DNA of 64,000 nucleotides from Halococcus hamelinensis 100A6 (GTDB lineage: Archaea > Halobacteriota > Halobacteria > Halobacteriales > Halococcaceae), in the NCBI RefSeq assembly GCF_000336675.1, contig NZ_AOMB01000042.1:1-64000 (forward strand), read 5' to 3'. Below are positions 44,549-53,001 of this stretch, piece after piece. Positions within the stretch are counted from its first letter, which is position 1; each line of letters begins with the position of its first letter. Below the pieces are notes generated by a model. The model did not search any database and was not told where the DNA came from. It saw only the letters and a list, made by a program, of their open reading frames with translations. Both the position numbers and the translations under genes were made by a program.

Positions 44549-45211
44549 ATGTCGAAGCACGCGTTCAGCGACCTCAGGACCGCGGCGTACTGCCCGCGGC
44601 AATGCTACTATCGCTGGCAGGAGGACGACCGCGACCCGCCGCCCGAGGTCGAGACGCGTCGCGAGCTCGCCTTCCGATACGAGGAGTTGCTCGATGACGC
44701 GGACCTGGCGACCGAGCCGATCGCGGTCACGCCGACCCAGTTCAGAACGAACCTCTCCTGTGCGAAGGCCCGTTTCGACGCCTTCGACGAACTCCGTCAC
44801 CCCTCGGAGCGTGACGTGTTCCTCGACGGCAAGGAGTCCCGCGGGATCGCCCACAAGGTCCTCGACCTCGATCCGCCGGTACCGTCGCTGGTCTCGGCCG
44901 GCAGCCCGCCGGAGAACGGTGTCTGGCATCCACAGACAGTCCACGCCGTCGCGGCGGCGAAAGCCCTCGCGTGGGAGCGCGAAGCCCCTATCGAGCGGGC
45001 GTTCGTGGAGTATCCGACCTACGGGGTCGTCCGCGAGGTCCGACTCACGACCCGGCGGAAGGCCGCCTACCGCGCCACGGTTCACGTGCTCGATTCGATC
45101 GACGGCCCGCCGCCGCGCCTCACGGACACCGAGAAGTGTGAGTCCTGTGAGTACCGTGGCGACTGCGGCGTGAAGACCCGCTCGCTCCGGTCACTGCTCG
45201 GCTTCGGTTAG
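44549..45211 (+). CDS. Cas4/Dna2-like protein with degenerate nuclease motifs
   Basis: This 220-aa protein keeps the Cas4-type cysteine framework: AAYCPRQCYYRW near the start and TEKCESCEYRGDC near the end, likely an Fe-S cluster. The PD-(D/E)XK positions look altered: GIAHKVLDL where a Cas4 would have an Asp (GxxD), and FVEYPTYG where ExK is expected. It may be a non-catalytic DNA-binding relative. No other cas gene or CRISPR array is nearby. It sits between hemC (divergent) and tsaC (convergent). Confidence 0.75.
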   Translation: MSKHAFSDLRTAAYCPRQCYYRWQEDDRDPPPEVETRRELAFRYEELLDDADLATEPIAVTPTQFRTNLSCAKARFDAFDELRHPSERDVFLDGKESRGIAHKVLDLDPPVPSLVSAGSPPENGVWHPQTVHAVAAAKALAWEREAPIERAFVEYPTYGVVREVRLTTRRKAAYRATVHVLDSIDGPPPRLTDTEKCESCEYRGDCGVKTRSLRSLLGFG

Positions 45212-45795
45212 TCCCGTTCGATCCACGTCGCGATCCGGTCGGCGAGCGCCCCACGACGGTGGATCGTCCCCGCCGAGACGTCGACCACGGTGCTCTCGGT
45301 GCCGGGAAGCTCGCCGACGTCGAGCACCGCCCCGCACGCCGTGCGGACGGATCCATCGATCTCGTCGACCGTTCGCGCGCTCCCCGTCCCGCTCCGGTTC
45401 GCGCTCGTGGCGGTCAGCGGGCCGGCCTCGCGGAGGAGGTCGCGCGCGACCGGATGGTCCGGGATCCGGATCCCGACGCGGTCCCGACCGGCGGTCAGCG
45501 CCTCGGGGACCGCCCCGCCCGCCTCGACCACGACGGTGACGGGGCCGGGCAGGAACGCCTCCATGAATTCGACCTCCCGTTCGGTCGGACGGGTGTACTC
45601 GGCCGCGCGCTCGACGCTCGCGACCCCGAACGACACGGGGTCGTCGCGCGGTCGGCCCTTCACCTCGAAGACGCGCTCGACGGCCGTCTCGGAGAGCGCG
45701 TCCGCGCCGAGGCCGTAGACCGTCTCGGTCGGATAGACCACCAGATCGCCGTTCTTGGCGCTCTCGGCCGCCCGCGCGATTCGCCGTGCGTCCAT
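45208..45795 (-). CDS. tsaC: L-threonylcarbamoyladenylate synthase (YrdC/Sua5)
   Basis: This 195-aa YrdC-domain enzyme makes threonylcarbamoyl-AMP for t6A37 in tRNA. It shows VVYPTETVYGLGADAL near the N terminus and TATSANRSGTGSARTVDE. The C-terminal Sua5 extension is absent, so it is a TsaC-type minimal protein. The ATG at 45795 overlaps the stop of the redoxin gene by 1 nt, giving a three-gene operon glutaredoxin-redoxin-tsaC. Confidence 0.9.
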   Translation of the reverse strand: MDARRIARAAESAKNGDLVVYPTETVYGLGADALSETAVERVFEVKGRPRDDPVSFGVASVERAAEYTRPTEREVEFMEAFLPGPVTVVVEAGGAVPEALTAGRDRVGIRIPDHPVARDLLREAGPLTATSANRSGTGSARTVDEIDGSVRTACGAVLDVGELPGTESTVVDVSAGTIHRRGALADRIATWIERD

Positions 45796-46301
45796 CAGAG
45801 GTCGTCGATGGCGGCCTCGATCGCGTCGTAGTCGGGGAAGTCGGGCCACTCCGCGGCGACCCAGGCGTACTGGATCGTGCGTTCGCCGTCGACCACGAAG
45901 GCCGCGGGGCGTGGCTCCTCGACCCCCGCCATCCCGTCGAGGTCGTTGACGATCCCGTACTCCTCGGCGACGCCGTTCGCCGGGTCGGAGAACAGCCGTG
46001 CATCGACGCCGCGCTCTTTGAGGAGTCGCTTGTGCTCGTAGGGCGAGGAGACCGAGAGGCCGACGACGGTGACCGCGTCGGTCCAGCCGCGGTCCCGGAC
46101 CTCGTTCCAGAGGTAGGTCGCGGGGAACGCGCCGTCCATCGGGTGAAAGAGCAGGAGGAGCGGTCCCTCGGCGGTGAGCTCCGAGAGCGCGACGTCCTCC
46201 CAGAACTCCGCGTTGACGAGCGGCCGGGTAAAGTCCGGGGCTTCCTCGCCCGCCTCGGGGTTGTCGGCGGGGTCGAGGTCGACCACGTCGAAGTCGGGCA
46301 T
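45795..46301 (-). CDS. Redoxin-domain protein lacking cysteine
   Basis: This 168-aa AhpC/TSA-like thioredoxin-fold protein has no cysteine at all. The peroxidatic site, normally PxxxTxxC, reads PMDGAFPATYLW with no Cys. Other family features persist: APDFTRPLVN, VVGLSVSSPYEHKRLL and FSDPANGVAEEYGI. It cannot act as a normal peroxiredoxin. It overlaps by 1 nt both the glutaredoxin upstream and tsaC downstream, so it may be a scaffold or regulator for a redox partner. Confidence 0.85.
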   Translation of the reverse strand: MPDFDVVDLDPADNPEAGEEAPDFTRPLVNAEFWEDVALSELTAEGPLLLLFHPMDGAFPATYLWNEVRDRGWTDAVTVVGLSVSSPYEHKRLLKERGVDARLFSDPANGVAEEYGIVNDLDGMAGVEEPRPAAFVVDGERTIQYAWVAAEWPDFPDYDAIEAAIDDL

Positions 46302-46573
46302 CAGGCGGCTCCCTCGCCGTAGGTTCCATCGAGGTACTCGACGATGTTCGCGCTCTCGGACATCGTCACGCCCGTGTTCGGGTCGTCGATCGCGGGCACG
46401 GTTCGCTTGCCGCTGACGCGCTTGACGACCGTGCGCTCGGAGTGGAGCGGCTCGATGAACCGGGATTCGTACTCGACGTCGAGCTCCTGGAGTCGGCGGA
46501 CGACGCGCTCGCAGAACGGGCACGCCTGGAGCCGATAGAGGGTGATCGGGTCGGTCGTCTGCGGCTGACTCAT
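46301..46573 (-). CDS. Glutaredoxin/GST-N-like protein with CPFC motif
   Basis: This 90-aa thioredoxin-fold protein has the active-site CPFC in LYRLQACPFCERVVRRL and the TVPAI cis-proline motif. The downstream ESANIVEYLDGTYG resembles the glutathione-S-transferase N domain. Haloarchaea use gamma-glutamylcysteine and lack glutathione, so its reductant is unclear. Its stop overlaps the redoxin start, giving a coupled pair. Confidence 0.9.
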   Translation of the reverse strand: MSQPQTTDPITLYRLQACPFCERVVRRLQELDVEYESRFIEPLHSERTVVKRVSGKRTVPAIDDPNTGVTMSESANIVEYLDGTYGEGAA

Positions 46574-46661
46574 GGCTTCGAATTGGAACGAGACCCGCCT
46601 AAGCCCTTCGCCTCACCCATGCGAACGTTTAATCCCCGGCCCGGATAACTCGGCGACACTG

Positions 46662-48050
46662 ATGAGTCTCACCCGGTTCGTGCCGTCCGTACCACCCGTT
46701 CCGGTCCAGATCGATATCCTCGGGTTCTCCCTCTCGGAGACGACGTTCACGGCGATCGGCGTCGTCGTCATCGTGGTGTTGATCGGGCTGTCGGCCTTCT
46801 TCTCGTCGTCCGAGCTCGCGATGTTCTCGCTGGCCTCCCACCGGATGGAGGCCCTGGTCGAGGAGGGCAAACCAGGTGCGGAGACGATGCAGCGGCTCAA
46901 ATCCGACCCGCATCGCCTCCTGGTGACGATCCTGGTCGGCAACAACCTCGTCAACATCGCGATGACCTCGATCTCGACGGGGCTGCTCGCGATCTACCTC
47001 TCGCAGGGGGCGGCGGTCGCGGTCTCGACGTTCGGCATCACCGCGCTCGTCCTGCTCTTCGGCGAGAGCACGCCGAAGTCCTACGCAGTCGAGAATCCCG
47101 AATCGTGGGCGCTCACGGTCTCGCGCCCGCTGTTGTACGCCCAGTACGTCCTCCTCCCGCTGGTGATACTGTTCGATTACCTCACCCGTCAGGTCAATCG
47201 CGTCACCGGCGGCGGGACGGCGATCGAGACCTCGTACGTGACCCGTGACGAGATCCAGGGCATGATCGAGACCGGCGGCCGCGAGGGCGTGATCAAGGAG
47301 GACGAACGCGAGATGCTCCAGCGGATCTTCCGGTTCAACAACACCATCGCGAAGGAGGTGATGACGCCCCGGCTCGACGTCACCGCGGTGGACGCCGATT
47401 CCACCGTGGACGAGGCGATCGAGACGTGTATCCACAGCGGTCACGCCCGTATCCTGGTCTACGAGGGTGACCTCGACAACGCCATCGGTACCGTGAACAT
47501 CCGCGACCTCGTCCGGGAGGACAACTACGGCGAGTCGCGCGACCTCGGACTCCGGGACATGATCGAGCCGACGCTCCACGTTCCCGAGTCCAAGAACGTC
47601 GACGAACTCCTGCGCGAGATGCGCGCCGACCGCCTCCGGATCGCGATCGTGATCGACGAGTTCGGCACCACCGAGGGGATCGTCTCGGTCGAGGACATGA
47701 TCGAGGAGATCGTAGGCGAGATCCTGGAGGGCGGCGAACGCGAACCCGTCGAGGTCATCGACGACGACACGGTGTTGGTGGCCGGCGAGGTCAACATCGA
47801 GGACGTCAACGACGCCCTCGGGATCGAACTCCCCGAGGGCGAGGAGTTCGAGACGATCGCGGGCTTCATCTTCAACCGGGCGGGCCGGCTCGTCGAGGAG
47901 GGCGAGACCATCGAGTACGAGGAGGTCGAGATAACCGTCGAGTCGGTCGAGAACACCCGTATCACCACCGCGCGGGTCCACCGACTACCCGACTCGGAGA
48001 TGGACGGGACGGACGCCAACCAGGTCGAGGCCGACGTCGGCGAGGATTAG
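46662..48050 (+). CDS. HlyC/CorC (CNNM) family membrane protein
   Basis: This 462-aa protein has a DUF21 four-helix membrane domain (SAFFSSSELAMFSLASHRME), a CBS pair beginning at VMTPRLDVTAVDADST, and a CorC_HlyC transporter-associated domain from VLVAGEVNIEDVNDALG. CNNM proteins are magnesium transporters or regulators. A TTTAAT TATA-like box about 30 nt upstream of the ATG fits a short or absent leader. The acidic end is typical for haloarchaea. Confidence 0.92.
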   Translation: MSLTRFVPSVPPVPVQIDILGFSLSETTFTAIGVVVIVVLIGLSAFFSSSELAMFSLASHRMEALVEEGKPGAETMQRLKSDPHRLLVTILVGNNLVNIAMTSISTGLLAIYLSQGAAVAVSTFGITALVLLFGESTPKSYAVENPESWALTVSRPLLYAQYVLLPLVILFDYLTRQVNRVTGGGTAIETSYVTRDEIQGMIETGGREGVIKEDEREMLQRIFRFNNTIAKEVMTPRLDVTAVDADSTVDEAIETCIHSGHARILVYEGDLDNAIGTVNIRDLVREDNYGESRDLGLRDMIEPTLHVPESKNVDELLREMRADRLRIAIVIDEFGTTEGIVSVEDMIEEIVGEILEGGEREPVEVIDDDTVLVAGEVNIEDVNDALGIELPEGEEFETIAGFIFNRAGRLVEEGETIEYEEVEITVESVENTRITTARVHRLPDSEMDGTDANQVEADVGED

Positions 48051-48748
48051 TTGGTGGTGAAGTCGGTGTCCCGCTCACGTTCGGGTTCTGGTTCGGGGGC
48101 CTCGATACCCTCGGCGGCCTCGGCCATCTCGGTCCGTTTCTCGGTGGTGACGTGCCAGCGGTCGACCCGGTCCTCGTACTCCGCGAGGCGCTCCGAGACC
48201 TCGTCCTTGAGTTCGTCGTCGTTGACGTTGACCTCGAAGACGTAGCCCGCGTACTCGCCGTCGCGCGCGCCGTCGGTGCGCTGGAGGTTCGCGCTCACGA
48301 GTTCGTTGTCGAAGTAGTAGGGGGCGACCTGTGTCATCACGTTGCGATAGACCGTGTCCTCGACGGCCCGGACGGCCTTCCGGCCCACCGAATCCGCCGC
48401 CCGTGCGACGTACTCGACCGAATCGGCGACCGACTCGGCGACCTCGTCCGGTTCGTCGATGTGGTCGGCGGACGCCGAGAGCATCTCGCCGGCGCTCCGA
48501 AGGTCGTCGTTCGGGTCCTTGCCGGCGCGCTCGCCCGCACCCTCGTCGATGCTCGCCTGCTCGGCGGTCTTCTGGTTGACGTCCTCGTCGAGGCGCTCGT
48601 GGTTCTTCGGTCGCCACTCGTCCCACTCCGTGAAGGCCTCGCCGTCGCCGGCACCGAACTCCACGAGCGCGTTCGTGATCCGCTCGCCGTGCTCGACGAT
48701 GTCGTGCCATCCACCCCGCTCCTTGAATCCCGAGATACTCTCTTCCAT
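48047..48748 (-). CDS. DUF5828 family protein
   Basis: This 233-aa acidic, helical protein is confined to haloarchaea. It has the start MEESISGFKERGGWHDIVEH and a conserved middle SVADSVEYVARAADSVGRKA. The C-terminal tail is charged (PEPEPERERD). There are no membrane helices. Its TAA stop and the TAG of the CNNM gene overlap on opposite strands. Function is unknown. Confidence 0.85.
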   Translation of the reverse strand: MEESISGFKERGGWHDIVEHGERITNALVEFGAGDGEAFTEWDEWRPKNHERLDEDVNQKTAEQASIDEGAGERAGKDPNDDLRSAGEMLSASADHIDEPDEVAESVADSVEYVARAADSVGRKAVRAVEDTVYRNVMTQVAPYYFDNELVSANLQRTDGARDGEYAGYVFEVNVNDDELKDEVSERLAEYEDRVDRWHVTTEKRTEMAEAAEGIEAPEPEPERERDTDFTTN

Positions 48749-48911
48749 CTACAGTCCGTGAGGGGCCCGCGGCTCGACTGCTGGCCGCGAGGCCGGCGCG
48801 TGTTCGTCCCGTCCCTGCCTCGCCCCGGCGGGGGTCGCCGTGCGACGCGTTCGGTTCATCGGCGGGCCGTAGGTCAAGCCACCGTTTAAACGTTCCCGTG
48901 GCGGTCGCCGG

Positions 48912-49871
48912 CTACAGAAGACCGAGGCCGTCGACGACCGTATAGAGCAGGTCGCCGTAGACGAGCGCGAGACAGAGCCCCGCGAACAGCGCGACGAGGA
49001 AGGGGATCCCCGGCGACACCCAGAGGCGCTCGCGAGCGACGATCGCATCGAGCGCCCCCCGGAGGCCGGTCGGCGTGGTTCCGTAGGCGTCGCCGTCGAG
49101 GCCGTCGAGGAACGCCGCCGCCCCCCACTGGTCGGCACGGGTGGCCGTCCGCCCGCCGTCCGTGACCGGTCCGACGGCACCGTCGCCGGGCGGGTGTGGC
49201 TCGGCGGGGAGGCTCGCGGGGTCGCGGGCGCGGTCGGGTGTGGCCCGGAGGTCCCGGAGGCGCTCGCCGCGCCACGCGAGGTACATTCGGAGGGCGTCGA
49301 GGTCGAGACCGGCATCGAGCCCGTTGGGGCGGGCGAGCAGCCGGCCGTGGGTCGTGGGAAGCGCACGCCAATCGACGGGACGGCCGACGAACCCCGCGAG
49401 CGAGAGCCGACCCGCGAGCGCGTTTCGGACGAACAGGAAGAGGGGGACGAAACCGGCGAGCAACACCGCGTCGGTGAGTATCGAGAGCGGGAAGGCCCCG
49501 CTGACCGGCGAGAGCGGGAGGGTCGTCGCGCCGACGAGATAGGCAGGCGGGAGGGGAAAGAGCACGCAGACCGCGGCGAGCGCCTTCGCGTCCGCGCCGC
49601 CGAACGCGCCGAGCCACCAGAACGCGAAGCCGAGCGGCGCGACCACGCCGACGCCGACCGCCACCTGGAGGGCGAACAACCCGGGGGCGGCGGTGTCCCA
49701 GGCGTCCCACGCGAGCAGGACGGCACCGAACGCCACCAGGGGGAGCCACGTCCGGTTCGGCACGCGGCGGGTCCGGAGGTCGCGAGCGGCGGCCCACGCG
49801 AGCACCGGGAGCGCGAGCAGGCGAAGGAGATCGGTGACCCCGTTCACGGTGAACGGGACGAGCGATAGCAC
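48912..49871 (-). CDS. Prepilin peptidase (A24 family)
   Basis: This 319-aa membrane protease would cleave type IV pilin or archaellin signal peptides, as PibD does. The catalytic aspartates are in AARDLRTRRVPN and GGADAKALAA. A large soluble loop of some 130 residues follows the fifth helix, and two helices close the C terminus. A perfect 19-nt palindrome at 49839-49857 sits within the first codons; a GTG near codon 9 might be the real start, putting the palindrome upstream of the gene. Confidence 0.9.
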   Translation of the reverse strand: MLSLVPFTVNGVTDLLRLLALPVLAWAAARDLRTRRVPNRTWLPLVAFGAVLLAWDAWDTAAPGLFALQVAVGVGVVAPLGFAFWWLGAFGGADAKALAAVCVLFPLPPAYLVGATTLPLSPVSGAFPLSILTDAVLLAGFVPLFLFVRNALAGRLSLAGFVGRPVDWRALPTTHGRLLARPNGLDAGLDLDALRMYLAWRGERLRDLRATPDRARDPASLPAEPHPPGDGAVGPVTDGGRTATRADQWGAAAFLDGLDGDAYGTTPTGLRGALDAIVARERLWVSPGIPFLVALFAGLCLALVYGDLLYTVVDGLGLL

Positions 49872-50254
49872 ATAGCTCTTACTCTACTCGAACCGGGCGC
49901 GGGCACGAGTGGCAGCAGCCGCGCCGTGGCGGGCGCGGTGCGGTCGGCCGTGCTGCGGTGCGGTCGCGGCAGCGGTGGGTGCGGTGCTGCGGTGGGTGCG
50001 TCCTGGCGTCTCGGCGAGCGGGAGCGAGGTGCTCGTACCTCGATGCGAACGGTGAACGGAGTGAACCGTGAGCGACAGCGAGCCGGGGCGGCGATTGCGG
50101 GGCGGTTCCTGGTGGATGAAGGGCGAGGGCCGAACCCCGGAACACGCTTCGCTCCTTCCGAGCTGCTCGAAAACGCGAAGCGGTTTCGGCATCGCGAAAC
50201 GCCCTCCACGTTTCGAACGGCTTCGTTCGCCCTCCGCGGTCACGAAGACAGGTT
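49872..50254. repeat. GC-rich spacer with hairpin-rich element variant
   Basis: These 383 nt have no supported gene. From the left there is a GCGGTG-rich tract, then ACGGT...ACCGT arms near 50047-50067, then CCTGGTGGATGAAGGGCGA at 50108-50126, shared with the 5.4 kb and (inverted) 61.3 kb spacers. Next come several hairpins with GAA-type loops, including CGAACG-GCTT-CGTTCG near 50215-50230. It continues into the 3' end of the HAD gene. Confidence 0.55.
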
Positions 50255-50914
50255 TCACCTCGTCGGGTTCGCTGTGGGCGAACCACTCCTCGGTGAAAAG
50301 TGGAGGTCCCCCAAGTGGTGGTCGGCCCGAACGCAGCGACCGCGGCGGGTGTGGCCGTGGCGTTCGAGGTGGACCCCGTCGAGGCCGGCGTTCCAGGCCG
50401 CGCCGACGTCGTGTGCGCCGTCGCCGACGAGCGCGCCGCGACCCGAAACACCCATCTCGTCGATGGCGAGTTCGACGGGGGCCGGGTCGGGCTTCCAGCC
50501 GATCTCGCCCGTACAGCAGACCACGGTGTCGAAGCGGTCGTCGAGGTCGAGATGGGCGAGGACCGGCTCCGTGAGGTAGCGCTGGCAGTGGGTGACGATC
50601 CCGACGGGCGAATCGAGGGCGTCGAGAAACGCGCGGGCGTCGTCGTGGAGGTAGGTCGCGGCGGCGCGGGCCGTCGGGTCCTCGAGGTCGTGGAGGGTCT
50701 CCCAGAACCGCTCGACGTCCACGTCCCACGACCGGAGCAGGGCGTTTCGCTGGCCGGCGAGGCCGTGCCAGAGCGTCTCGACCTCGTGGTCGGTGAACGG
50801 TCGGTCGAGGCGCTCGCCCACGCGGTCGAGCAGCCGGCGGACGTAGTCCGGTTCGACGTCGACGAGCGTGCCGTCGAGGTCGCAGAGCCAGAAGTCGTAC
50901 CCGGTGGGGTCCAT
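50255..50914 (-). CDS. HAD family hydrolase
   Basis: This 219-aa phosphatase-like protein starts MDPTGYDFWLCDLDGTLVDV, with the nucleophile aspartate in DLDGT. Later motifs are IVTHCQ, GWKPDPAP (Lys) and LVGDGAHDVGAAW. The last 15-20 residues, after RADHHLGDLHFS, run into a hairpin-rich repeat element and are probably not conserved. Substrate is unknown; phosphoglycolate-type phosphatases share this fold. Confidence 0.87.
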   Translation of the reverse strand: MDPTGYDFWLCDLDGTLVDVEPDYVRRLLDRVGERLDRPFTDHEVETLWHGLAGQRNALLRSWDVDVERFWETLHDLEDPTARAAATYLHDDARAFLDALDSPVGIVTHCQRYLTEPVLAHLDLDDRFDTVVCCTGEIGWKPDPAPVELAIDEMGVSGRGALVGDGAHDVGAAWNAGLDGVHLERHGHTRRGRCVRADHHLGDLHFSPRSGSPTANPTR

Positions 50915-51046
50915 CGAGGTGGCCGGCTACGGCGGTCGAGGATAAATCAGTTGTGTCGCGGTACCAACCACCGGATTCCGACGGCTATCGGACGACCATC
51001 GGGCTACGAACGGGGCGTGAGGAGACGAGAAACCGCGGGGCGGTAG

Positions 51047-51052
51047 GTATAT
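51047..51052 (+). promoter_or_regulatory. TATA box upstream of dnaG
   Basis: GTATAT lies about 25 nt before an ATG at 51074 that is in frame with dnaG, 66 nt upstream of the conserved start. It predicts transcription starting near that ATG. The mRNA would either carry a 66-nt leader or encode an N-terminal extension. Confidence 0.5.
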
Positions 51053-51139
51053 CCGTCGCGATCGCCCACTCACATGTGCATCAGTGATCACGATCATCAC
51101 AATCACTACCCAGCCCCCCACGGGGCAGTTCACTCACTC

Positions 51140-52609
51140 ATGGAGGACACAGACAAATACCTGATTCACGCGGACGTGACCGCCGAGGGGGTGGTCGAAC
51201 GGAACGACGTCGTCGGCGCGATCTTCGGACAGACCGAGGGACTCCTCGGCGACGACCTCGACCTGCGGGGGCTCCAACAGTCCTCGAAGGTCGGCCGGAT
51301 CGACGTCAGTATCAACTCCCAGAACGGCCAGTCGTTCGGCCGTATCACGATCGCGAGCGGGCTCGACAAGGTCGAGACCGCGATCCTCGGTGCGTCGCTC
51401 GAAACGATCGAACGCATCGGGCCGTGTCGTTCGACGGTCTCGGTCGAACGGATCGAGGACGTCCGGGCCGCGAAGCGTCGGACGGTGGTCGAGCGGGCGA
51501 AGTCGCTGCTCGGCGCGTTCGAGGAGAGTACGATGAGTTCGGCCGAGATCATCGACGCGGTTCGCGAGAGCGCCCGCACCGGCGATATCACGACCTACGA
51601 GGGGCTCCCCGCCGGGCCGCGGGTCGCCGAGGGCGATGCGGTCATCGTCGTCGAGGGCCGTGCCGACGTCCTCACCCTGCTCGGCTACGGCGTCAAGAAC
51701 GCCGTGGCGGTCGAGGGCACCAACGTCCCCGACGCCGTGGCCGAACTCACCGGCCATCGAACGACGACCGCGTTCCTCGACGGCGACCGCGGCGGCGACC
51801 TGATCCTGAAGGAGTTGACCCAGGTCGGCGACGTCGACTACGTCGCGGTCGCGCCCGCCGGCAAGAGCGTCGAGGACCTCTCGCGCGAGGAGGCGTTGTC
51901 GGCGCTGCGCGAGAAGGTCGCCCACGACCTCGTGGTCGAGGCGGGGAACCCCCGCGAGGCGGTCGCCGCGACCGACGGGAGCGCCCGACCCGCGCCGCCG
52001 ATGCCCGAGCACGAATCGACCCCCCACCCCGCGGCCGACGAACCGACCGTCGAGCCCGCGCCGCGCGCCGAACCCGCCGAAGCGCCGTCCTCGGAGCCCG
52101 AGCCAGCCCCGACCGCCGAACCGGCCGAACCGACCTCGACCGCTGAAACGGACGCGTCGGAGTCGGATCCGGACCCGACTGCGGGCACGGGAGAGAGGAA
52201 GGAGGTGGCCGCCGAGACCGACCGGGAATCGGCCGAGAGCGCCGAGGACGAGGGTGGAGACGAATCGGTGGCCGACGAGTCCGACGAACCGACCACGCTC
52301 GGCGGCCACGTCGAGCACGTCATCGGCGACGAGACCGGGCTCGCTCGCCTGCTGGACGGCGAGTTCGCGGTGCTCGCGGAGGTCGAGGCGGGCGAGACGT
52401 TCGACGCGCTCGCCGAGGGGTCGGCGGTTCCCGCGACCGTCGTCCTCGACGGCGAACTCACCCAACGCGTACTCGACGTGGCGGCCCAGCGCGGGGTCGG
52501 GCAGGTCGTCGCCCGCACGACGGGCGAGTTCGTCAAACAGCCCACCGACGTCCGGATCAGGACCGCGGGTCAGCTCTCGGCGGCGTCGTCCGACGCCGAA
52601 TCGGGTTGA
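51140..52609 (+). CDS. dnaG: DNA primase DnaG (archaeal)
   Basis: This 489-aa archaeal DnaG is associated with the RNA exosome as well as primase activity. The conserved start is MEDTDKYLIHADVTAEGVVE. The Toprim domain includes VIVVEGRADVLTLLGYG and FLDGDRGGDLI. A long acidic, proline-rich linker (from about residue 285 to 390) precedes the C-terminal domain. An in-frame ATG 22 codons upstream gives a His-rich leader and has a good TATA box, so the start is uncertain. Confidence 0.93.
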   Translation: MEDTDKYLIHADVTAEGVVERNDVVGAIFGQTEGLLGDDLDLRGLQQSSKVGRIDVSINSQNGQSFGRITIASGLDKVETAILGASLETIERIGPCRSTVSVERIEDVRAAKRRTVVERAKSLLGAFEESTMSSAEIIDAVRESARTGDITTYEGLPAGPRVAEGDAVIVVEGRADVLTLLGYGVKNAVAVEGTNVPDAVAELTGHRTTTAFLDGDRGGDLILKELTQVGDVDYVAVAPAGKSVEDLSREEALSALREKVAHDLVVEAGNPREAVAATDGSARPAPPMPEHESTPHPAADEPTVEPAPRAEPAEAPSSEPEPAPTAEPAEPTSTAETDASESDPDPTAGTGERKEVAAETDRESAESAEDEGGDESVADESDEPTTLGGHVEHVIGDETGLARLLDGEFAVLAEVEAGETFDALAEGSAVPATVVLDGELTQRVLDVAAQRGVGQVVARTTGEFVKQPTDVRIRTAGQLSAASSDAESG

Positions 52610-53001
52610 CGGACGAGGCGAAGCCCGTCGCCGTCGTCGTAGTAGCCGGGAAGTGATTTTTCGAGCCGAAACCCGTGCCGTTCGTAGAAGCGCCGAGCGC
52701 GTTCGTCGTCCGCCCGGACGGTGAGTCGAAACGCGCCCCCGCGGGCGAGGAGGGATTCGAGGAGCGCCGAGCCACGGCCCGCGTTCCGGTGGTCGGGCGC
52801 GACCGCGAGTTCCACGAGGTCGGTGGGACGACGACCGACCGCGAGCGCGTAGCCCGTCGGCTCCCGGCCGGCGACGAGCACGGTGGCCGCACCGCGGAGC
52901 CCGGCATCGAGGAGCGAGGGTTGGGGTGAGTCGAGCGACGCCGCCTGAATGGCGCGGAGCGCGGGGCGGTCGGCGAGCGTGGCGGGTCGGACGTGGGTCA
53001 C
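52570..53001 (-). CDS. GNAT family N-acetyltransferase
   Basis: This 143-aa acetyltransferase fold protein has the acetyl-CoA loop PDHRNAGRGSALLE and the C-terminal RFYERHGFRLEKSLPGYY typical of RimI-like enzymes. It begins with a GTG overlapping the stop of the DUF92 gene (GTGA). Its 3' end overlaps the end of dnaG by 40 nt on the opposite strand. Substrate could be a protein N terminus or small amine. Confidence 0.88.
   Translation of the reverse strand: MTHVRPATLADRPALRAIQAASLDSPQPSLLDAGLRGAATVLVAGREPTGYALAVGRRPTDLVELAVAPDHRNAGRGSALLESLLARGGAFRLTVRADDERARRFYERHGFRLEKSLPGYYDDGDGLRLVRQPDSASDDAAES

Noticed and set aside
49884-50729. 281-codon minus-strand frame crossing the HAD gene and spacer
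   Set aside because: Within the HAD gene it is an out-of-frame shadow; beyond it, the translation is that of the hairpin-rich element.
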